A DNA stretch of 64,000 nt from Paenibacillus terrae (GTDB lineage: Bacteria; Bacillota; Bacilli; Paenibacillales; Paenibacillaceae), in NCBI RefSeq assembly GCF_000943545.1, contig NZ_JTHP01000009.1:62001-126000 (forward strand). Reading direction: 5' to 3'. The stretch's first letter is position 1; each line of letters starts with the position of its first letter. Below are positions 16,576 to 26,547 of this stretch, piece by piece. The notes under the pieces were generated by a model. The model did no database searches. It had not been told where the DNA came from and worked only from the letters and a program-made list of their open reading frames with translations. Position numbers and translations under genes: made by a program.

Positions 16576-18093
16576 ATGCGGATGAAAAACCTGCTGCACT
16601 ATACTGAGAACCACCGCTACTGCGTTTATCGGGAATTCGGCTTGAGCGCACTGGATGAATTGATGCTGGGAAGCGTCTATCAGCCGATGGTAGGCGCATT
16701 TGCGGTCAGCCTGTATCGGCTATTGTTCCAGCATGTGCCAGTCGGACAGATCGGTTATTCGCCGCTGGAGCAGCAGCGTCGTCTTTTTCTGACACTAGGG
16801 CTGGAGCCGAGTGAGAAGGGACGCAAGCATCTAATTGAACAGACCTCCAAGCTGGAGGCTGTCGGTCTGTTGCAGACGTCCAGGCTGTATGCACCGGAAA
16901 CGGACGACTATATGTATGAATATGAGATGCAGCCACCGCTTGCACCTGCCGATTTTTTCAGGACGCAGCATCTTACTCTTTTGTTGAGAGACAAAATTGG
17001 CAAGTTTGCGGTGCTTTCTCTGCGAGAATCGCTGTGGAGCAGCGAATCTGCGGAATGGTCGCAATCTTCCTATAATAAAGAGAATATATCTATTCCGTTT
17101 TACGAGTTATTTGAGCTGAACACCCATGTCATTGATTACGAGTTGGAGCAGGCGCTGTCCGAGGTGTCTTCGGGGCGTCACAATGGGGCTTTGGCCGCAG
17201 AGTCGGAGGAAGGGCTGAATTATGCAGACATCATTCTCCGTTTTCCGCGTGAATCCGTTAATCGCAAGCATGTAGAGCGTCTGCGTTTTGAGCACGAGCA
17301 GTTAGGCATGGTCAATTACGTTGTTCGCAAATTTGACTTATCTGTACAGGACATCAGCCGCTTGCTGGATGAGGACGGTGTTTTTACCGAAGCGGGCGAT
17401 TTGCTGCTAGACGAGCTTCAACTCCGGGCCAGCCAGCATTCCAGACAGGATCGGAAGCGTCAGGAGGAACAGCAGGTGCAGGCCGCCAAAGTGGTTGCCT
17501 TGCGCCAGAGAGAAGCTGCCAATCCAGAAGAGCCGCCTGCGGAGCAAGCCGTGGAGATGGAATTTTATGTGGAGGTTCCACCACAGTTCACAGCCAAGTG
17601 CGACATTCACCAATATAATATGATGCTGCGCAATGAGCCTTATCGTCGTTTGCTGCAAACCTTTTTCCCCGGCACGGTTCCAGGTAACCTGCTGGATATA
17701 TTCGAAAAGATTGATATCAGCTACAAGCTGCCCGGTGAAGTCATCAATGTACTTATCCATTATTTAATGTCCCTGCTGGTATCAGGAAGCGATCAGCGGA
17801 TTAACCGAAACTTTGTCGAGGCCGTCGCTTCTAATATGCTGTTAAAGCAAGTAAGCACCTACGAAAAGGCCGTTCAATATATACGTGATCAAGCCAAGGT
17901 AAAAGGCAAGCAGTCCGCTGCTTCTCCTTCCGGCGGCCGTTCGCGTTCGTATGCCAAAAACAGCGGCCCATCCAAGCCATCCATTCCCATCGTACAGGAT
18001 CATCCTTCCGAGGAATCCGTATCCGAGGAAGAATTGGATGAACTGCTGCGCCTAGCCGAACGAATGCAATCTGGTAAACAGAAAAAGGTGTAG
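16576..18093 (+). CDS. dnaB: Primosomal replication-initiation protein DnaB (Firmicutes type)
   Basis: This is the Gram-positive helicase-loading and membrane-attachment protein DnaB, unrelated to the E. coli helicase of that name. The 505-residue protein has the N-terminal DnaB/DnaD winged-helix region (YREFGLSALDELMLGSVYQP), a DnaD-like domain (YRRLLQTFFPGTVPGNLLDI) and a charged, Ser/Pro-rich tail. It begins with ATG 16576; the AAGGAAG site is slightly far upstream. It is followed after 37 bases by dnaI, the same order as in B. subtilis, and the two products load the replicative helicase at oriC with DnaA and DnaD. Confidence 0.9.
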   Translation: MRMKNLLHYTENHRYCVYREFGLSALDELMLGSVYQPMVGAFAVSLYRLLFQHVPVGQIGYSPLEQQRRLFLTLGLEPSEKGRKHLIEQTSKLEAVGLLQTSRLYAPETDDYMYEYEMQPPLAPADFFRTQHLTLLLRDKIGKFAVLSLRESLWSSESAEWSQSSYNKENISIPFYELFELNTHVIDYELEQALSEVSSGRHNGALAAESEEGLNYADIILRFPRESVNRKHVERLRFEHEQLGMVNYVVRKFDLSVQDISRLLDEDGVFTEAGDLLLDELQLRASQHSRQDRKRQEEQQVQAAKVVALRQREAANPEEPPAEQAVEMEFYVEVPPQFTAKCDIHQYNMMLRNEPYRRLLQTFFPGTVPGNLLDIFEKIDISYKLPGEVINVLIHYLMSLLVSGSDQRINRNFVEAVASNMLLKQVSTYEKAVQYIRDQAKVKGKQSAASPSGGRSRSYAKNSGPSKPSIPIVQDHPSEESVSEEELDELLRLAERMQSGKQKKV

Positions 18094-18130
18094 TGGATAG
18101 CTCTACACATTTTAGAAAGGAGGAGCGTTC

Positions 18131-19078
18131 TTGGAATCATTGGGCGATTTGCTACAGCAGATGCAGAACCCTTCGTTTCGCCAGCGCACGCGCAATGTGG
18201 CCGATCAGGTTCTCAATGATCCGCTGGTGCAGGAATTTTGCGCTGCGCATCCCGATATTGACGAAGCACAACTGCGATTAAACATGAGCATGCTTTTTCA
18301 GTATACCCGGGATCGTAAGAATTGCGGCAACTGTCCGGGACTCGAACAGTGTCCTAACGATTTTCAGGGACATTTTTGCAAGCTGGGCGTGGAATATCCG
18401 AATGGTACAGCCGAAATGGTGGACATCCGTACCCCTTGCGCCAAACTGGTAGCTTCACAGCACGAACAGCGGGTGCGTCAGCGGATTAAAAGCTTTTATG
18501 TGGATGAGCGTGCGCTCTTGGAAGGCTATAATGCCCTTGAGATTGCGCGTAAGGACTCACAACGTATGCCCGCAGTCACACAGCTATTCCGTTACATCGA
18601 AGAAACGAAAAGCCAGGGCTTATCCAAAAAAGGACTCTACCTGGAAGGTACGTTTGGTACGGGTAAAACCTTTTTAATGGGATATCTGCTGCACGAGTTG
18701 GCGCTGTCCGGGCTGAACGGTGTGATCGTGTATATGCCTGATTTTGTGGAGGACTTAAAGTCCATGATTCAGGAAGGACAAAAGCTGAAGGAAACGACCG
18801 AAATGCTTAAAAATTGTGATCTGCTCGTATTTGACGACATTGGAGCCGAAAATTTGAGTCCATGGGTACGGGATCATGTGATGGGCTCGATTTTGAATTA
18901 CCGAATGAACCGCAAACCTACCTTTTATACTTCGAATTACTCGTTGCAGGGGCTGGAGAAGCATTTGAGCTTTACGAGCAAGGACGGTGAGGAATTGTAC
19001 AAGGGACAGCGTTTGATGGATCGGATTCGCCCTTTTGTAGATGTTATTACCGTTAAAGGGAAAAATCAGCGAGGATAA
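18131..19078 (+). CDS. dnaI: Primosomal protein DnaI, helicase loader ATPase
   Basis: DnaI is the AAA+ ATPase that loads the replicative helicase. The 315-residue protein has the N-terminal zinc-binding region (CGNCPGLEQCPN and a further HFC), Walker A in GTFGTGKTFLMG (about residue 178), and Walker B in LLVFDDIGAE. The start is TTG 18131 with GAAAGGAGG upstream. It closely follows dnaB, forming the expected operon. No T-rich terminator is seen directly after it. Confidence 0.94.
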   Translation: MESLGDLLQQMQNPSFRQRTRNVADQVLNDPLVQEFCAAHPDIDEAQLRLNMSMLFQYTRDRKNCGNCPGLEQCPNDFQGHFCKLGVEYPNGTAEMVDIRTPCAKLVASQHEQRVRQRIKSFYVDERALLEGYNALEIARKDSQRMPAVTQLFRYIEETKSQGLSKKGLYLEGTFGTGKTFLMGYLLHELALSGLNGVIVYMPDFVEDLKSMIQEGQKLKETTEMLKNCDLLVFDDIGAENLSPWVRDHVMGSILNYRMNRKPTFYTSNYSLQGLEKHLSFTSKDGEELYKGQRLMDRIRPFVDVITVKGKNQRG

Positions 19079-19106
19079 TTGTAAATCCATTTGCTATTTT
19101 GATATC

Positions 19107-19135
19107 TTACAATTAAAAAACTATTGTGATATAAT
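19107..19135 (+). promoter_or_regulatory. SigA-type promoter of trxA
   Basis: TTACAA (19107-19112) and a perfect TATAAT (19130-19135) are separated by 17 bases, 69 bases upstream of the trxA start. Confidence 0.7.
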
Positions 19136-19203
19136 TAAAAGGTGTCAAAAAAGAAATTACAGGTTATAATAATCTTGACTTTTCTATAAAGGAGGAACAT
19201 ACA

Positions 19204-19521
19204 ATGGCAATTGTTAACGTGTCCGACCAATCCTTCAACGCAGAAGTCGAAGGTACAGGAACCGTTTTAGTTGATTTTTGGGCGCCATGGTGCGGGCCTT
19301 GCAAAATGATCGCTCCTATTCTGGAGGATCTCTCCACAGAAGTTGGCGACAGCGTCAAAATCGCGAAAGTGAACGTGGATGAAAATCCAGAGTCTGCTTC
19401 CCGTTTCGGCGTTATGAGCATTCCTACCCTGATCGTCTTCAAAGACGGACAGCCTGTTGATAAAGTGGTAGGTCTGAACTCCAAAGAAGCGCTGAAAAGC
19501 ATGCTTACCAAACACCAGTAA
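19204..19521 (+). CDS. trxA: Thioredoxin
   Basis: A 105-residue thioredoxin with the active site [10 protein letters not shown] at residues about 27-36 and the cis-Pro segment [12 protein letters not shown]. It reduces disulfides in ribonucleotide reductase and many other cytoplasmic proteins. The ATG has AAAGGAGG 8 bases upstream and its own promoter. It lies directly before uvrC, as in B. subtilis. Confidence 0.96.
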   Translation: MAIVNVSDQSFNAEVEGTGTVLVDFWAPWCGPCKMIAPILEDLSTEVGDSVKIAKVNVDENPESASRFGVMSIPTLIVFKDGQPVDKVVGLNSKEALKSMLTKHQ

Positions 19522-19579
19522 TCATTGCATGTGACCCATGCTCCTGCGGGGGCTTGGAGAGCGGCCATGAACGGTCAAT

Positions 19580-19612
19580 GCCTCCGGTTGTAAATACCGG
19601 GGGCGTTTTTGT
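19580..19612 (+). terminator. Terminator after trxA
   Basis: GCCTCCGG (19580-19587) pairs with CCGGGGGC (19597-19604) with one wobble pair, followed by TTTTT. It lies between trxA and uvrC. Confidence 0.8.
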
Positions 19613-19676
19613 GTATTATTCCTGCATATTATATAGTAGTCGAAGTCATTTAAGAATGGAAGGAGGAACCGGGCGA

Positions 19677-21767
19677 ATGGAATCTTATGCGGAGGACTTG
19701 CGGAATCAGGAGAAGGCGCTGGAGAACATACGGCACAAATTAGCGTTGCTGCCGGATGCATCGGGCTGTTACTTGATGAAGAACAGTGAGGGCACCATCA
19801 TTTATGTCGGCAAGGCCAAAGTGCTGAAAAACCGGGTCCGTTCCTATTTTACAGGCAGCCATAACGGCAAGACGCAGCGACTGGTTTCCGATATCCGTGA
19901 TTTTGAATATATCGTTACGGGCAGTAATATGGAGGCGCTCATTCTGGAGTGCAACCTGATTAAAAAGCATCAGCCGCGCTATAACGTGCTGTTGAAGGAT
20001 GACAAAACCTTTCCGTATTTGAAAATTACGAACGAGGAGCACCCCAAGCTGGAGGTGACCCGGCGCGTTCTGAAAGATAAAGCAAAATATTTTGGCCCTT
20101 ATCCTAATTCCTACGCGGCACATCAGACGAAGAAGTTGCTGGACCGCATGTACCCGTTACGCAAGTGCGGTGTGATGCCGAAGGAAGTGTGCCTTTATTA
20201 TCATATGCATCAATGCTTGGGGCCTTGTGTGAAAGAGGTTGAGAAGGAAACGTATGACCAGATTGGTCAGGAGATCGGTTCTTTTTTGAGTGGCGGGCAT
20301 GAGGAAATCAAAAAGGATCTTCAACGCAAAATGCAGGAGGCCGCAGAGGAGCTGTACTTTGAGCGTGCCAAGGAGCTACGCGACCAGATTATCAGCATTG
20401 ACGCGATGATGGAAAAGCAGAAGATCACGACAGCCGATGCGAAGGACCGCGATGTATTCGGATTTTCGGTGGATAAGGGCTGGATGTGTGTGCAGATCCT
20501 ATATGTTCGTAAAGGTAAAATGATCGAGCGGCATATGTCTACGTTTCCTTTTTATGGAGAGGCTTACAGCGATTTTATGTCCTATGTAACGCAATATTAT
20601 AGTGATAACCCGGCGGTGCCGCAGGAAATATTGCTGCCGGATACACCTAAACTGGTGAAGCAGGCGGAACTGGGGGATGTCGGTCAATCGGCTGTGGCGG
20701 AGGTTGTTCCTCACACTGCAACAACCGAGGGAACGGGACAGACCAGTAACGATGCTGCACAAGAAGCAGGGACAGTGCCGGATGTGCAGAATGCAGAGCA
20801 TCCGTTCGAGCGTCTTGCTGATGCACTGCTGGTGGCAGAGGAGCGTGCTTCTTATGGAGAAGCAACGGATCGAGACCATACTGAAACCCAACTGTCAGGC
20901 GGGCTGGAGGAACCAGCTACGGCGGCTCTAGCTCTGGCTGAATGGCTGGATGTAAAGGTACTGGTGCCTCAGCGTGGACTGAAAAAGCAAATGACAGGGA
21001 TGGCTACGGAAAATGCACGGGTCGCTTTGGATGAGAAGTTTAAGCTGATTGAACGGGACGAGGAACGGACATCCAAGGCTGCAAGCAATCTGGGGCGTGC
21101 GATTGGGCTGGACAGCCTGCATCGCGTGGAGGCGTTTGATAACTCCAACATACAGGGGTCCGATCCAGTCTCGGCAATGATTGTGTTCATTGATGGCAAG
21201 CCTGCCAAGAAGGAGTACCGTAAATATAAAATCCGTTCAGTGCAGGGGCCGGATGATTATGAAACGATGCGTGAGGTCATTCGGCGTCGATATGAACGTG
21301 TGCTCAAGGAAAATCTGGAGCGTCCGAATTTGATCGTCGTCGATGGTGGACGCGGACAGATTAAGGCCGCTGTGGATGTGCTGGAGAATGAACTGGGTTT
21401 GTTCATTCCTGTGTGTGGTCTGGTGAAGGATGCCAAACACAGAACCTCTCAACTACTGGTGGGGGATTCTCCTGAGGCCGTGACACTAGCCCGCAACAGT
21501 GAAGAATTTTACCTGCTGCAACGGATTCAGGACGAGGTTCACCGATTCGCCATTACATTCCATCGTGAGCAACGGGGCAAATCCATGGTAACCTCTCGTT
21601 TGGACTCGATTCCGGGAATTGGCGAGAAGCGGCGTAAGCTGCTGCTTAAGCATTTTGGTTCGCTTAAAAAAATAAGAGAGGCCAGCGTCGAAGACTTCCG
21701 GCCTCTCTCTATTGGTGATAAGCTTGCGCGTCAGATTATAGCTGCCCTTCGGGAGGAGGAGTCGTAG
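19677..21767 (+). CDS. uvrC: Excinuclease ABC subunit C
   Basis: UvrC makes both incisions in nucleotide excision repair. The 696-residue protein has the GIY-YIG nuclease domain (residues about 15-95, [19 protein letters not shown]), the UvrB-binding UVR motif (about 205-240), the RNase H-like nuclease domain ([28 protein letters not shown]) and the C-terminal helix-hairpin-helix pair ([20 protein letters not shown]). The start ATG 19677 has AAGGAGG upstream. The protein is about 90 residues longer than usual because of a low-complexity Ala/Glu/Thr-rich insert at about 325-410. The 3' end overlaps the convergent protease gene by 32 bases. Confidence 0.95.
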   Translation: MESYAEDLRNQEKALENIRHKLALLPDASGCYLMKNSEGTIIYVGKAKVLKNRVRSYFTGSHNGKTQRLVSDIRDFEYIVTGSNMEALILECNLIKKHQPRYNVLLKDDKTFPYLKITNEEHPKLEVTRRVLKDKAKYFGPYPNSYAAHQTKKLLDRMYPLRKCGVMPKEVCLYYHMHQCLGPCVKEVEKETYDQIGQEIGSFLSGGHEEIKKDLQRKMQEAAEELYFERAKELRDQIISIDAMMEKQKITTADAKDRDVFGFSVDKGWMCVQILYVRKGKMIERHMSTFPFYGEAYSDFMSYVTQYYSDNPAVPQEILLPDTPKLVKQAELGDVGQSAVAEVVPHTATTEGTGQTSNDAAQEAGTVPDVQNAEHPFERLADALLVAEERASYGEATDRDHTETQLSGGLEEPATAALALAEWLDVKVLVPQRGLKKQMTGMATENARVALDEKFKLIERDEERTSKAASNLGRAIGLDSLHRVEAFDNSNIQGSDPVSAMIVFIDGKPAKKEYRKYKIRSVQGPDDYETMREVIRRRYERVLKENLERPNLIVVDGGRGQIKAAVDVLENELGLFIPVCGLVKDAKHRTSQLLVGDSPEAVTLARNSEEFYLLQRIQDEVHRFAITFHREQRGKSMVTSRLDSIPGIGEKRRKLLLKHFGSLKKIREASVEDFRPLSIGDKLARQIIAALREEES

Positions 21768-23466
21768 AATACGGCTCTTCTTTTTTTATGGGCTCAAACA
21801 TAACTCGATTTGGTTTCTTTGGACTAAACCAGTACATGATATAAGCCACAATGGCAGGGAGCACGATCCAGAATATACCTGCGAACAGGTTCACGCTATC
21901 TCCTAGCGTCATCACACTCAGTCCCATCAGAATGCTGTCAAAAATAATGTGGCTGAACATGGCGGCAATAAAGCCATAACGCAGAAACACAAAACTGAAC
22001 AGCAATCCAAGGAAGGTCAGCTCAATCGGTCTGGAAATGACCGGATAGATCGGATACAGTGTGTGCCCCAGTGCCCAAATCAATGTGGTGATCAGACAGG
22101 CAACAAAAGTATTTCTCACTATTTTTTTCACCATTGGAATACCAAACAGACGGTATACGGCTTCCTCTCCAATACCTGCCATCCAAGCCATAATCGGCAG
22201 TAGCCATGGATAAGCCATGTTGTAAGGAGACTGTGTGGCATCTGTTGTGGAGAACGTATTAAGCGTGCGCTCCAGTACAAAGAACAAAATGGATTGCACC
22301 CCAAGTAAAATAAAGGCCCACAAGTAGCCAACATACATACTTCGAAGCACATACAGCCCATAGCCTGGCTCTTTGGCGCGTGGCCATGCATTCAGTCCAA
22401 CCTTGCGCATCAGCCCGTCACCGCCGACCAAGGAGAAGTAGATCGCTACAGCCATTACGAAGGAAACCACAACTTGCAAAATCATAAGAAATATAAGCGC
22501 TCCCCGACCGCCTGCTTCTGCTTGCAGCATAGGTAGCATGTTAAATGTCCCTGCCATACTGGCAGCAAAATATACAATGGACAGAACAATGCCGCGTACA
22601 AAGGAAGTGTGGCGTCGTGTGAGTGAGGCGTATACGATGGCAAGTATGCCCAAGACCATGCTTAATAAGGCATAACCCGCGTAGGTCATCCAGTTTGCCC
22701 AGTACGTTTGTTTTTTGACATAATCCGTATAGGACGATGGGGCAGAAAAGCTTTGTGTAAACGAGCGAACATCCCCGTCTTCAAAAGTAAAAGCCAGTGT
22801 AAGCACTGAGGAACCGATTTTCTTATCGTCCACGGTATACTTCAATCCACCCGCGCCTTCGGTTGTCGCGAGCTTCAAGTCCGACGGCTTAAAGCCAAAG
22901 CGTTTCACCCAAGCTGTCGCTGCCTGCTCCTTCGCATCCAGCGTCATGTCTCCCTCGGCTGCACGTACAAGCCTGCTACGTGCTTGCTCATCCGTAGAAA
23001 TATCAGCTTGTGTGTAACTGGTGCTGGAGGTAATTCGTTTAAAGCTAACGACTTTGCCAGTGGACAAATCCACATGAATTTGCAACTTGCTCTTCGAAGA
23101 AGGCTCCGGTAAATCGACCCGGAAGGTTTCGTAAGGATAACTTTTTTTCCAAGTACGGTCATACTGTTGAAGCAGCTTTTCTCTGGATAAATAACCGTAC
23201 AGGTCCGTTTCGGCCTGATAGGTCACCAGAGGCTCCTTAGACCGTAATTCGGTATAGCTCAGCTCGGAGCGGGCGAAGTCCAGCGCGTGTATGACTGCTT
23301 CCTGCTTGCTGATGACCTTGGCATTCGCCAGTGCCTCCGGATTCGGATTACTAAATGAGGGAATAAGCAATTGAAAGACAAAAAAGCAAATCAGGCCAAT
23401 CGCGCCCAGCAAGCCTAATCTTTTGAAGTTGGCCGTGAGCACGACCGGTTTCCCGATAGGATTCAT
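21736..23466 (-). CDS. CPBP-family intramembrane glutamic endopeptidase
   Basis: A 576-residue membrane protein. One N-terminal helix (about residues 14-34) is followed by a large extracytoplasmic region of about 240 residues and then about eight helices. The CPBP (Abi) motifs are present: [13 protein letters not shown] supplies the paired Glu and Arg, and the later helices have GHTLYP and [10 protein letters not shown] with the expected His. Substrates are unknown. The start at 23466 has AAGGAGG upstream. It is divergent from the potassium-transport locus and convergent with uvrC. Confidence 0.85.
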   Translation of the reverse strand: MNPIGKPVVLTANFKRLGLLGAIGLICFFVFQLLIPSFSNPNPEALANAKVISKQEAVIHALDFARSELSYTELRSKEPLVTYQAETDLYGYLSREKLLQQYDRTWKKSYPYETFRVDLPEPSSKSKLQIHVDLSTGKVVSFKRITSSTSYTQADISTDEQARSRLVRAAEGDMTLDAKEQAATAWVKRFGFKPSDLKLATTEGAGGLKYTVDDKKIGSSVLTLAFTFEDGDVRSFTQSFSAPSSYTDYVKKQTYWANWMTYAGYALLSMVLGILAIVYASLTRRHTSFVRGIVLSIVYFAASMAGTFNMLPMLQAEAGGRGALIFLMILQVVVSFVMAVAIYFSLVGGDGLMRKVGLNAWPRAKEPGYGLYVLRSMYVGYLWAFILLGVQSILFFVLERTLNTFSTTDATQSPYNMAYPWLLPIMAWMAGIGEEAVYRLFGIPMVKKIVRNTFVACLITTLIWALGHTLYPIYPVISRPIELTFLGLLFSFVFLRYGFIAAMFSHIIFDSILMGLSVMTLGDSVNLFAGIFWIVLPAIVAYIMYWFSPKKPNRVMFEPIKKEEPYSTTPPPEGQL

Positions 23467-23663
23467 GAGTTTCCTCCTTAATCTGTAAATAAGAACATCC
23501 ATTAAAGATATCATACTGCACAGGTTCCCGCCAACAGACCTACGATATTCATGAAAATGGAGTGAAAGCACTTTAAAGTTTCAATAAAATAAGATAAGCT
23601 GCGATTAAAGGTGGCCTATTCTCAAATTACCGCTAATTTAACGTTATTTCAACGAAATCGGTT

Positions 23664-23692
23664 TTGTGCTCTGTATATAGAAGGATTATAAT
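23664..23692 (+). promoter_or_regulatory. Promoter of the c-di-AMP riboswitch leader
   Basis: TTGTGC (23664-23669) and perfect TATAAT (23687-23692) with a 17-base spacer, placing the transcript start just before the riboswitch. Confidence 0.65.
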
Positions 23693-23734
23693 CTGTTGAG
23701 ACAATGCATATGAAATATATAGGTAACGATATAC

Positions 23735-23870
23735 ATTTGAGCCGAATTTCCATAGGAAAACGGGGGAACCATGTTACTGGGGTGAATTTTACAGCCGGTC
23801 CCGAACCGGAAGTGTGAATAGGGCATACTGTGCAGCCCGAATCCGTCAGCTAACCTCGTAGGCTGTGAGC
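23735..23870 (+). ncRNA. c-di-AMP riboswitch (ydaO/yuaA class)
   Basis: The conserved blocks of the class are visible in order: GAGCCG, ACGGGGGAACC, TGGGGTGAAT, a variable CCGGTCCCGAACCGG hairpin, AGGGCATACTGTGCAGCC, and CCGAATCCGTCAGCTAACCT followed by CGTAGGC. Riboswitches of this class bind c-di-AMP and shut off potassium transport and cell-wall genes. A terminator hairpin follows at once, so it is a transcriptional OFF switch. The first downstream gene on this strand is ktrB, about 600 bases away, with two repeat elements between. Confidence 0.88.
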
Positions 23871-23883
23871 AGGAACCAAGTCA

Positions 23884-23911
23884 GGCACTCGGTTTTCCGG
23901 TGTCTTTTTTT
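23884..23911 (+). terminator. Riboswitch expression-platform terminator
   Basis: GGCAC(T)CGG (23884-23892, one bulged T) pairs with CCGGTGTC (23897-23904), followed by seven T residues. Confidence 0.8.
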
Positions 23912-23949
23912 GTGCGAATAAAAGTTGGATAATTAAAACGTTGCTGAGT

Positions 23950-24145
23950 TAAGTCCGCTTCGCGCTCCATTTGATCTTCCGATCGCTGTTGTCTCTGAAT
24001 TTTATTGGATTAGATAAGCCCTGTTAAGGTTAAAATTCAGAGATGGTTTATGCTTACGAAGCGAGCTTTCCTGCGGAAAGCTTTCAGGCGAGCGCTACCG
24101 CTTCTCCAGATTCAAATGGATCGCTGCGCTGCTGCCCGCCTTAAA
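23950..24145 (-). repeat. Structured repeat element, copy C
   Basis: This copy is read on the minus strand. From the outside in, the helices are TTAAG/CTTAA, CCATTTGA/TCAAATGG (24112-24119 with 23967-23974) and a perfect 13-pair stem TCTCTGAATTTTA/TAAAATTCAGAGA (24031-24043 with 23992-24004). The shared sequence blocks are AGCGCTCGCCT (24086-24096), the central TTTTAACC...AGGGCTTAT, and the 20-base 3' block at 23971-23990. It has an extra hairpin (24061-24085) absent from the other two copies. Function is unknown; see findings. Confidence 0.75.
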
Positions 24146-24300
24146 GTCATTAAACGTTTCATGAGGTAGTGAGGTATGAAGTGTGATGAGTACTGATAGG
24201 TAAAAGTATCTTGCTCTGCGGATACTTTTCTGTTTGCTAAAAAAACGGACTAAAGAAACTGAAAAGAGATTGGTGATTTTATGAGCTGGCAGAAGCGGAG

Positions 24301-24425
24301 GGGGCAGAATTGTTCTGAAGAAGCGCCAGCGTTTGCCTTTACCACCGGATTTTAACCATTAAAAGGGCTTATAAAATCAGAAAAAAATCCGGGGGTAACA
24401 GCAATCGGAAGAACAATCTGCACCC
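24301..24425 (+). repeat. Structured repeat element, copy A
   Basis: Outer helix: ATTGTTCT (24309-24316) with AGAACAAT (24410-24417), extended by CAG/CTG and GGG/CCC. Inner helices: TTACC (24339-24343) with GGTAA (24394-24398), and CCGGATTTT (24345-24353) with AAAATCCGG (24384-24392). The shared blocks are AGCGTTTGCCT (24328-24338), TTTTAACC...AGGGCTTAT, and the 3' block at 24397-24416. It ends 50 bases before ktrB. Confidence 0.75.
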
Positions 24426-24474
24426 GGAGCGTCTCCATGCTCATAATTCACCAAGTAGGAGCCGTGATAAATAG

Positions 24475-25815
24475 ATGAATCCCAATGCAAGATGGCTTCG
24501 GCTTTCTCCACCGCAGATATTCGTTGTGGGCTTTGCCATTATCATTCTTATAGGCAGCTTGTTGTTAATGCTGCCGATTTCCAATACAACGGGGAAGCCG
24601 CTTGCATTTATAGATGCTTTGTTTACAGCTGCCTCCGCAACCTGTGTAACAGGTCTTGTCGTTAAGGATACCGGTACCTTCTTTACCACCTTTGGTCAGG
24701 TGGTTATCGCTGCGCTGATCCAGATTGGTGGTCTCGGCTTTATGACGATGGCTACTTTGATTGCGCTGGTGTTCAAGCGCCGTATTTCCTTGCGGGAGCG
24801 CCTGATTTTGCAGGAAGCGATGAATCAGACTTCTGTTGAGGGAATTGTCGGATTGATTCGTAGGGTGTTGCTGTACTCGCTAATTATTGAGGGCGTGTGC
24901 GCCACGATATTCGCGATTCGCTGGTCCTTTGATATGCCCGTAGGCAGGGCGATTTATTTTGGAATCTGGCATGCGATTTCCATGTTTAACAATGCAGGCT
25001 TTGATTTATTCGGTCAATTTCGCAGCCTGACAGGTTATGTGTATGATCCTATTGTTAATTTTACAGCTATGTTTCTGATTATTTCGGGTGGCATCGGCTT
25101 TGTGGTTATGTCGGACCTGGTAGAATACCGCAAGCGCGGGAGACTTTCCTTGCATACCAAGGTGGTACTCAGTATGACGGCTGCCCTGATTGTAGTCGGC
25201 ACGCTCGTCATCTTTGTATTCGAGTTTACCAATCCGAAGACACTGGGCTCGCTGGATTGGAGTGGGAAGCTGCTGGGATCTTTATTCCAGTCCGTAACAT
25301 CACGCACCGCAGGTGCCAATACGTTAGATATCGCTGGCTTGCGACAGGCCACGCAGTTTTTCATCGTTATATTGATGTTTATCGGTGCTTCTCCTGGCTC
25401 TACTGGAGGCGGTATTAAGACGACAACGTTTGCGCTGCTCATTGGAGCCGTGATTTCGATGCTGCGGGGTCGGGAGGATATTGTGCTGTTCAAATACCGG
25501 CTTGCGCAGGGGCGAATTTACAAGGCTTTGACTATTACACTGCTGGGGCTGCTGTTTGTGATTGGCGTGACGATGATTTTATCGGCAACCGAGGATCATC
25601 ATTTTCTGATGATATTGTTCGAGACGGTGTCTGCATTTGGGACAGTGGGATTGTCCATGGGGCTTACACCTGATTTGACAGTTATAGGCAAGCTGGTCAT
25701 TACCCTGACGATGTTTGCGGGCAGATTGGGTCCGCTCACGCTCGCTTATGCAATGACTCCGAAAAAGGGTAAGGAATTATATCGTCATCCGGAAGGCAAA
25801 ATGATTATAGGATGA
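24475..25815 (+). CDS. ktrB: Ktr-type potassium uptake channel subunit KtrB
   Basis: KtrB is the membrane pore of the sodium-dependent KtrAB potassium uptake system. The 446-residue protein has four repeated M1-P-M2 units. Selectivity-filter segments with the key Gly are seen as ATCVTGLVV, MFNNAGFDLF, SRTAGANT and AFGTVGLSMG. ATG 24475 has only a distant AGGAG upstream. It is followed after 48 bases by ktrA. The c-di-AMP riboswitch on the same strand fits the known control of Ktr systems, although two repeat elements now lie in the presumed leader. Confidence 0.92.
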   Translation: MNPNARWLRLSPPQIFVVGFAIIILIGSLLLMLPISNTTGKPLAFIDALFTAASATCVTGLVVKDTGTFFTTFGQVVIAALIQIGGLGFMTMATLIALVFKRRISLRERLILQEAMNQTSVEGIVGLIRRVLLYSLIIEGVCATIFAIRWSFDMPVGRAIYFGIWHAISMFNNAGFDLFGQFRSLTGYVYDPIVNFTAMFLIISGGIGFVVMSDLVEYRKRGRLSLHTKVVLSMTAALIVVGTLVIFVFEFTNPKTLGSLDWSGKLLGSLFQSVTSRTAGANTLDIAGLRQATQFFIVILMFIGASPGSTGGGIKTTTFALLIGAVISMLRGREDIVLFKYRLAQGRIYKALTITLLGLLFVIGVTMILSATEDHHFLMILFETVSAFGTVGLSMGLTPDLTVIGKLVITLTMFAGRLGPLTLAYAMTPKKGKELYRHPEGKMIIG

Positions 25816-25863
25816 ATCAATCATTTATGAAATTGATTCAGATAAGGGAGTTTTCGAGTAGAT

Positions 25864-26532
25864 ATGAAAACGCAGCAGTTTGTAGTTATTGGTTTGGGAC
25901 GATTTGGCTCAAGCCTGGCTTTGCAATTGGTAGATATGGGGTGCGAGGTGCTTGGCATCGACCGGAATGAGGATGTGGTGGACAGTATGAGTGAGCTGTT
26001 GACGCATACTGTCGTGGCGGACGCTACAGATGAGGATTCACTACGATCACTGGGCATCCGCAATTTCGATTGCGGCATTGTTGCGATTGGTGCTGATATT
26101 CAGGTCAGCATTCTGGCTGCCATTTTGCTAAAGGAGCTGGGTGTGAGCAAAGTCGTTGCCAAAGCGATTTCTGTGCTGCACGGACGGGCGTTGGAAAAGC
26201 TCGGTGTGGACCGGGTCATTTATCCCGAGCGGGATATGGGGATACGGGTTGCGCATCAACTGGTCACGCCTAATTTGCTTGATTATTTGGAGCTGTCCAA
26301 GGAATACAGTATTGTAGAACTCAACGTTCCTGCATGTCTGCATGGCAAAACGCTATCTGAGCTGAATGCCCGCACCCGCTTTGGTTGCAGCATCGTCGCG
26401 CTTCATACGGCGAACGGTATCCTGATTGCACCAACAGCGATGGATCGGCTAAAAGCGGACGATATTATGGTCATCATCGGCTCCAATGATAATATCGGCC
26501 GCTTCGAGGACGAGGTCGTTAACGTTAATTAG
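25864..26532 (+). CDS. ktrA: Ktr system regulatory subunit KtrA (RCK protein)
   Basis: A 222-residue cytoplasmic protein of the RCK/TrkA family that gates KtrB. The N-terminal nucleotide-binding fold shows GLGRFGSSLALQL with the acidic GIDRNED, and the C-terminal TrkA_C domain is at about residues 140-220. RCK_C domains of this kind are known c-di-AMP receptors, so the system may be controlled by c-di-AMP both at RNA and at protein level. It is in an operon with ktrB. Confidence 0.92.
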   Translation: MKTQQFVVIGLGRFGSSLALQLVDMGCEVLGIDRNEDVVDSMSELLTHTVVADATDEDSLRSLGIRNFDCGIVAIGADIQVSILAAILLKELGVSKVVAKAISVLHGRALEKLGVDRVIYPERDMGIRVAHQLVTPNLLDYLELSKEYSIVELNVPACLHGKTLSELNARTRFGCSIVALHTANGILIAPTAMDRLKADDIMVIIGSNDNIGRFEDEVVNVN

Positions 26533-26547
26533 GAAAGCTGATCTCCG

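Noticed and set aside
19078..19112. AATTGTAA/TTACAATT hairpin after dnaI as a terminator
   Set aside because: It is followed by A rather than T on the transcribed strand, and the right arm contains the -35 of the trxA promoter.
19554..19676. Longer uvrC start at 19554
   Set aside because: It would translate through the trxA terminator, and the only good ribosome binding site precedes ATG 19677.
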